The notes beneath the pieces were generated by a model that was not told the origin of the DNA, searched no databases, and saw only the letters and a list, made by a program, of their open reading frames with translations. From Candidatus Moraniibacteriota bacterium (GTDB lineage Bacteria > Patescibacteriota > Minisyncoccia > Moranbacterales > UBA2206): DNA of 8,646 bases. Positions 7,234 to 8,646 of this stretch are shown here, piece after piece. A program made the translations under genes and the position numbers. Where the stretch lies: NCBI GenBank assembly GCA_003543115.1, contig DPJH01000016.1, positions 1,883 to 10,528 on the forward strand. Direction: 5' to 3'. Each line of letters begins with the position of its first letter. The first letter of the stretch is position 1.

Positions 7234-7274
7234 AAAAAAAAATGGCCGCCGACGAGACTTGCTCGTCAGCGGCC
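7234..7274 (-). terminator. Strong Rho-independent terminator of the kinase operon
   Basis: GGCCGC (7244-7249) pairs with GCGGCC (7269-7274), and GACGAG (7251-7256) pairs with CTCGTC (7262-7267), with a five-base loop. The 7250/7268 position is C-A on the plus strand but a G-U pair in minus-strand RNA, giving a continuous 13-bp stem. It is followed on that strand by AU8-9 (A-run at 7234-7242 on the plus strand). It lies 8 bp past the stop of the Cys-rich gene. I see no separate terminator with a T-run for the rightward RND operon in 7170-7243; this hairpin may block it too. Confidence 0.9.
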
Positions 7275-7281
7275 CTATTCA

Positions 7282-7554
7282 TTATGACCAAAGGAAAATT
7301 TTGCAATGATCACCTCCTTTTTCATCTTTGTCATAACACTTTAAGCATTTGGGCCCTTCCGGTGTCTTAAAGTGCCCGCAGAGATGGCAACCTGCTTCGC
7401 CAGGAGTTTCACACAACACTTTTCCACACTTGATGCATACTGGAATCTTTTGACAATAGTAGCATCTTGTGTCTTTATCTTTATCCATTAACAATCCTTC
7501 CATATAATGGGAACGATTTTCTGTTCCCACAATTTTCTCAGTGTCAGCATTCAT
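7282..7554 (-). CDS. Small cysteine-rich, probable zinc-binding protein, 90 aa
   Basis: I do not recognise the family. The C-terminal 60 residues contain ten Cys: CxxC pairs at 31/34, 40/43, 56/59 and 70/73, plus C48 and C84. His residues at 57, 61 and 83 are also available. This would suit two or more zinc sites in a cross-brace or zinc-ribbon arrangement (knuckles CIKCGK, CHLCGH, CLKCYD). The first 28 residues are polar and have no signal peptide or membrane segment, so it is cytoplasmic. Its ATG overlaps the kinase stop in ATGA, and GGAGG lies 7 nt upstream. That supports this start and translational coupling to the kinase. Tight coupling suggests it binds, modulates or acts downstream of the kinase, which is inference. 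Later in-frame Met codons (residues 18, 23) are less likely starts. Confidence 0.82.
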   Translation of the reverse strand: MNADTEKIVGTENRSHYMEGLLMDKDKDTRCYYCQKIPVCIKCGKVLCETPGEAGCHLCGHFKTPEGPKCLKCYDKDEKGGDHCKIFLWS

Positions 7555-8471
7555 TGAATTGCCTCCAGAGGAATCTCCAAGATGAAAACGGTTCTTTTGC
7601 CCGGAATGCTTTCGCAGACCAAAGACCCACCCATCTTTCCTACTATTTTTCTACAATAATAGAGTCCAAGACCTTTGTCTCCTTTTTCTTTTTTGGTTGA
7701 AAATCGTTTTTCAAATGCATTTTCGAGCACATCCGGAGTCATTCCGATTCCGTTGTCTTCGATTTCGATTTTAAGGATATCTTCTTTTCGGACGATGCTA
7801 GAATATATTTTTAAAGAAGGGTCTCCGTCTTTATAATCTTTTCCAGCTATCGCCTCAAAGGCATTGCCTATGAGATTCTGGAGCACCCTATCCAAATCCG
7901 AGACATATCTACGGATAGTCAGCGGGGTGATGTTAAGATACACCTGAAAATCTCCTTTTTTCTTATTCGCAACCATTTCAGAAGCTGATCTTATCAAGTC
8001 CTCCATTTTCCTTTCTATACCCGCAGCTGCATCAAGACCTTCTTCCTCTCCTGCAACCTTACGGTTAGCAGCCGTTATCATATCTTGAGATTTGGAAGAT
8101 GCTATTTCCATTTCTTCAAAAGAATTTCTGACTGCCTCATAATTTTCTTTTTTCAGATATTCATTCACTAACGGAACTCTCAAGGAAATCACCGTAAGAG
8201 GATTCCTAAGATCATGAGCAAGGAACTGGAATTTATGAGGCCTTTTTTCAGAACTTAAAAATTCAAGAGCTCCTTTGGTTATGAGTCCGATTATCCTTAT
8301 GGTTGAAGGTATGATGCTTTCTCTATTGATCCTTTTTTCAATTTTTTCCAACAGTTCTTTCGCTCTGCTAGAATTACGCCTAATCGCCTCCATTTTAAGA
8401 TATAATCCTTCTAAGAAAGGATCAAAAACACCCAACTTCGACAATAGTAATTCGGACATTTCACTCACCAT
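7551..8471 (-). CDS. Soluble sensor histidine kinase, 306 aa
   Basis: This is a two-component sensor that autophosphorylates on His and passes phosphate to a response regulator. The phosphoacceptor is H86 in FLAHDLRNPLTVI. The HATPase domain has the N-box VLQNLIGNAFEAI (N199, N203), G1 EDNGIGM (239-243), F-box KRFSTK (Phe257) and G2 GDKGLGLYYCRKI (264-270), all intact. The first 80 residues are helical with a possible coiled coil (about 25-55). They contain no membrane segment and no recognisable PAS or GAF signature, so it senses something inside the cell or through a partner. No response regulator is encoded in the window. It is followed by the Cys-rich gene with an ATGA overlap. There is no Shine-Dalgarno in position; the ATG for M5 (8459) is an alternative start. 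An 11-bp-phased repeat array lies upstream. Confidence 0.93.
   Translation of the reverse strand: MVSEMSELLLSKLGVFDPFLEGLYLKMEAIRRNSSRAKELLEKIEKRINRESIIPSTIRIIGLITKGALEFLSSEKRPHKFQFLAHDLRNPLTVISLRVPLVNEYLKKENYEAVRNSFEEMEIASSKSQDMITAANRKVAGEEEGLDAAAGIERKMEDLIRSASEMVANKKKGDFQVYLNITPLTIRRYVSDLDRVLQNLIGNAFEAIAGKDYKDGDPSLKIYSSIVRKEDILKIEIEDNGIGMTPDVLENAFEKRFSTKKEKGDKGLGLYYCRKIVGKMGGSLVCESIPGKRTVFILEIPLEAIQ
7562..7566 (-). promoter_or_regulatory. Shine-Dalgarno site GGAGG of the Cys-rich gene
   Basis: GGAGG sits inside the last codons of the kinase, 7 nt before the ATG at 7554. It is the only clear ribosome-binding site before any gene in the window. It fixes the start of the Cys-rich protein and shows that the organism does use anti-SD pairing. 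Confidence 0.85.
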
Positions 8472-8482
8472 TTCTATTAAGT

Positions 8483-8504
8483 TTTTAAGGTTCCCCCCTT
8501 AAAA
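8483..8504 (-). promoter_or_regulatory. Hairpin or palindrome in the kinase leader
   Basis: TTTTAAGG (8483-8490) and CCTTAAAA (8497-8504) are perfect 8-bp inverted arms around a 6-base centre. On the transcript the centre is GGGGAA, giving a run of six G. It ends 11 nt before the kinase ATG. It could be a translation-control hairpin or a protein-binding palindrome. The G-run is too far (about 23 nt) from the ATG to be an ordinary Shine-Dalgarno. Confidence 0.45.
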
Positions 8505-8522
8505 TTAGTTTCCACTGACTGA

Positions 8523-8551
8523 ATACTAACAGATCAACTTAAAATCATGAT
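8523..8551 (-). promoter_or_regulatory. Possible activator-dependent promoter of the kinase operon
   Basis: On the minus strand TAGTAT (8528-8523), preceded by TGT, is a plausible extended -10. The hexamer 17 bp upstream (8551-8546, ATCATG) is a poor -35. The nearest repeat of the phased array overlaps that -35 position, as in promoters where a PhoB/OmpR-type activator replaces -35 recognition. Predicted start is near 8516, a leader of about 45 nt containing the hairpin. Confidence 0.35.
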
Positions 8552-8610
8552 TAAATAAACATTAAACTTTCCGAAAATAAAGATTAACTGAAGATTAAGC
8601 CAAAATTAAA
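8548..8610 (-). promoter_or_regulatory. Pho-box-like array: TTAAT repeats at 11-bp period
   Basis: On the plus strand ATTAA begins at 8550, 8561, 8583, 8594 and 8605; the phase position at 8572 is degenerate (CGAAA). Read on the kinase strand, the 8-bp units are TTTAATTT, CTTAATCT, GTTAATCT, a degenerate one, TTTAATGT and TTTAATCA, each separated by 3 bp. This resembles known Pho boxes: PhoB and SphR types have 11-bp-repeated units, the cyanobacterial form being YTTAAYYW, and Bacillus PhoP uses TTAACA-like repeats at 11 bp. Tandem binding of an OmpR/PhoB-family regulator is the inferred function; phosphate as the signal is only a possibility. Confidence 0.6.
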
Positions 8611-8611
8611 T

Positions 8612-8639
8612 ATTATAAAATATGCTTTAGAAAAGCCAA
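8612..8639 (-). promoter_or_regulatory. Possible upstream promoter with perfect -10 TATAAT
   Basis: On the minus strand TATAAT (8617-8612) is exact, and TTGGCT (8639-8634) 16 bp upstream matches four of six -35 bases. A start near 8605 would place the whole phased array just downstream, where a bound regulator would repress. The region is very A/T-rich, so the TATAAT may be chance. If used, the kinase leader would be about 134 nt. Confidence 0.3.
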
Positions 8640-8646
8640 AAGTCAT

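Noticed and set aside
8584..8646. Minus-strand ORF of 20 residues starting at the right edge
   Set aside because: It starts on the last bases of the window, ends within the phased array, and reads as a hydrophobic A/T-driven frame with no support as a gene.

Overview
The window looks like a bacterial chromosome segment of moderate to low GC using the standard code: TAA, TAG and TGA all end convincing genes. Several features point to a Candidate Phyla Radiation (Patescibacteria) member. These are an RND pump and adaptor with no outer-membrane partner in view, near absence of Shine-Dalgarno sites, a compact soluble histidine kinase, and the general protein style. This placement is inferred from memory of such proteins; the window has no rRNA or other marker gene.

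Layout. Positions 1-65 may hold the 5' end of a leftward gene (weak). Positions 68-430 hold a leftward cold-shock-domain gene with its own terminator and a probable promoter. Positions 432-1883 hold a leftward ABC-F ATPase (two ATP-binding cassettes, no membrane domain). The 220-bp gap at 1884-2103 is a divergent regulatory region. It has a good sigma70-type promoter facing each way, and a palindrome overlapping the -10 of the rightward one. Rightward from 2104 runs a three-gene operon: MarR-type repressor, membrane-fusion adaptor, and a 1139-residue RND transporter. A strong leftward terminator at 7234-7274 closes the opposing operon, which consists of a soluble histidine kinase (7551-8471) translationally coupled to a 90-residue cysteine-rich protein (7282-7554).

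How they may work together. The MarR protein probably represses its own operon through the palindrome and is released by a ligand, so that the adaptor and pump are made. The divergent ABC-F protein would suit the same theme of coping with ribosome-targeting or membrane-active compounds, but that link is inferred from position only. The kinase and Cys-rich pair is a separate sensory unit with no response regulator in the window.

The most notable non-coding signal is at 8548-8610, upstream of the kinase. The pentamer ATTAA (TTAAT on the kinase strand) recurs at exactly 11-bp steps, in five of six consecutive units. This has the spacing and sequence style of a Pho-box type array bound by PhoB/OmpR-family regulators. 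Its kinase-proximal end covers the -35 position of a possible weak promoter, and its distal end lies just downstream of a perfect TATAAT. A second recurrent signal is TATCAAA, or the related ATTCAAA, placed 0-3 nt before the start codon of four of the six main genes. None of those four has a Shine-Dalgarno site, whereas the coupled Cys-rich gene has a textbook GGAGG.
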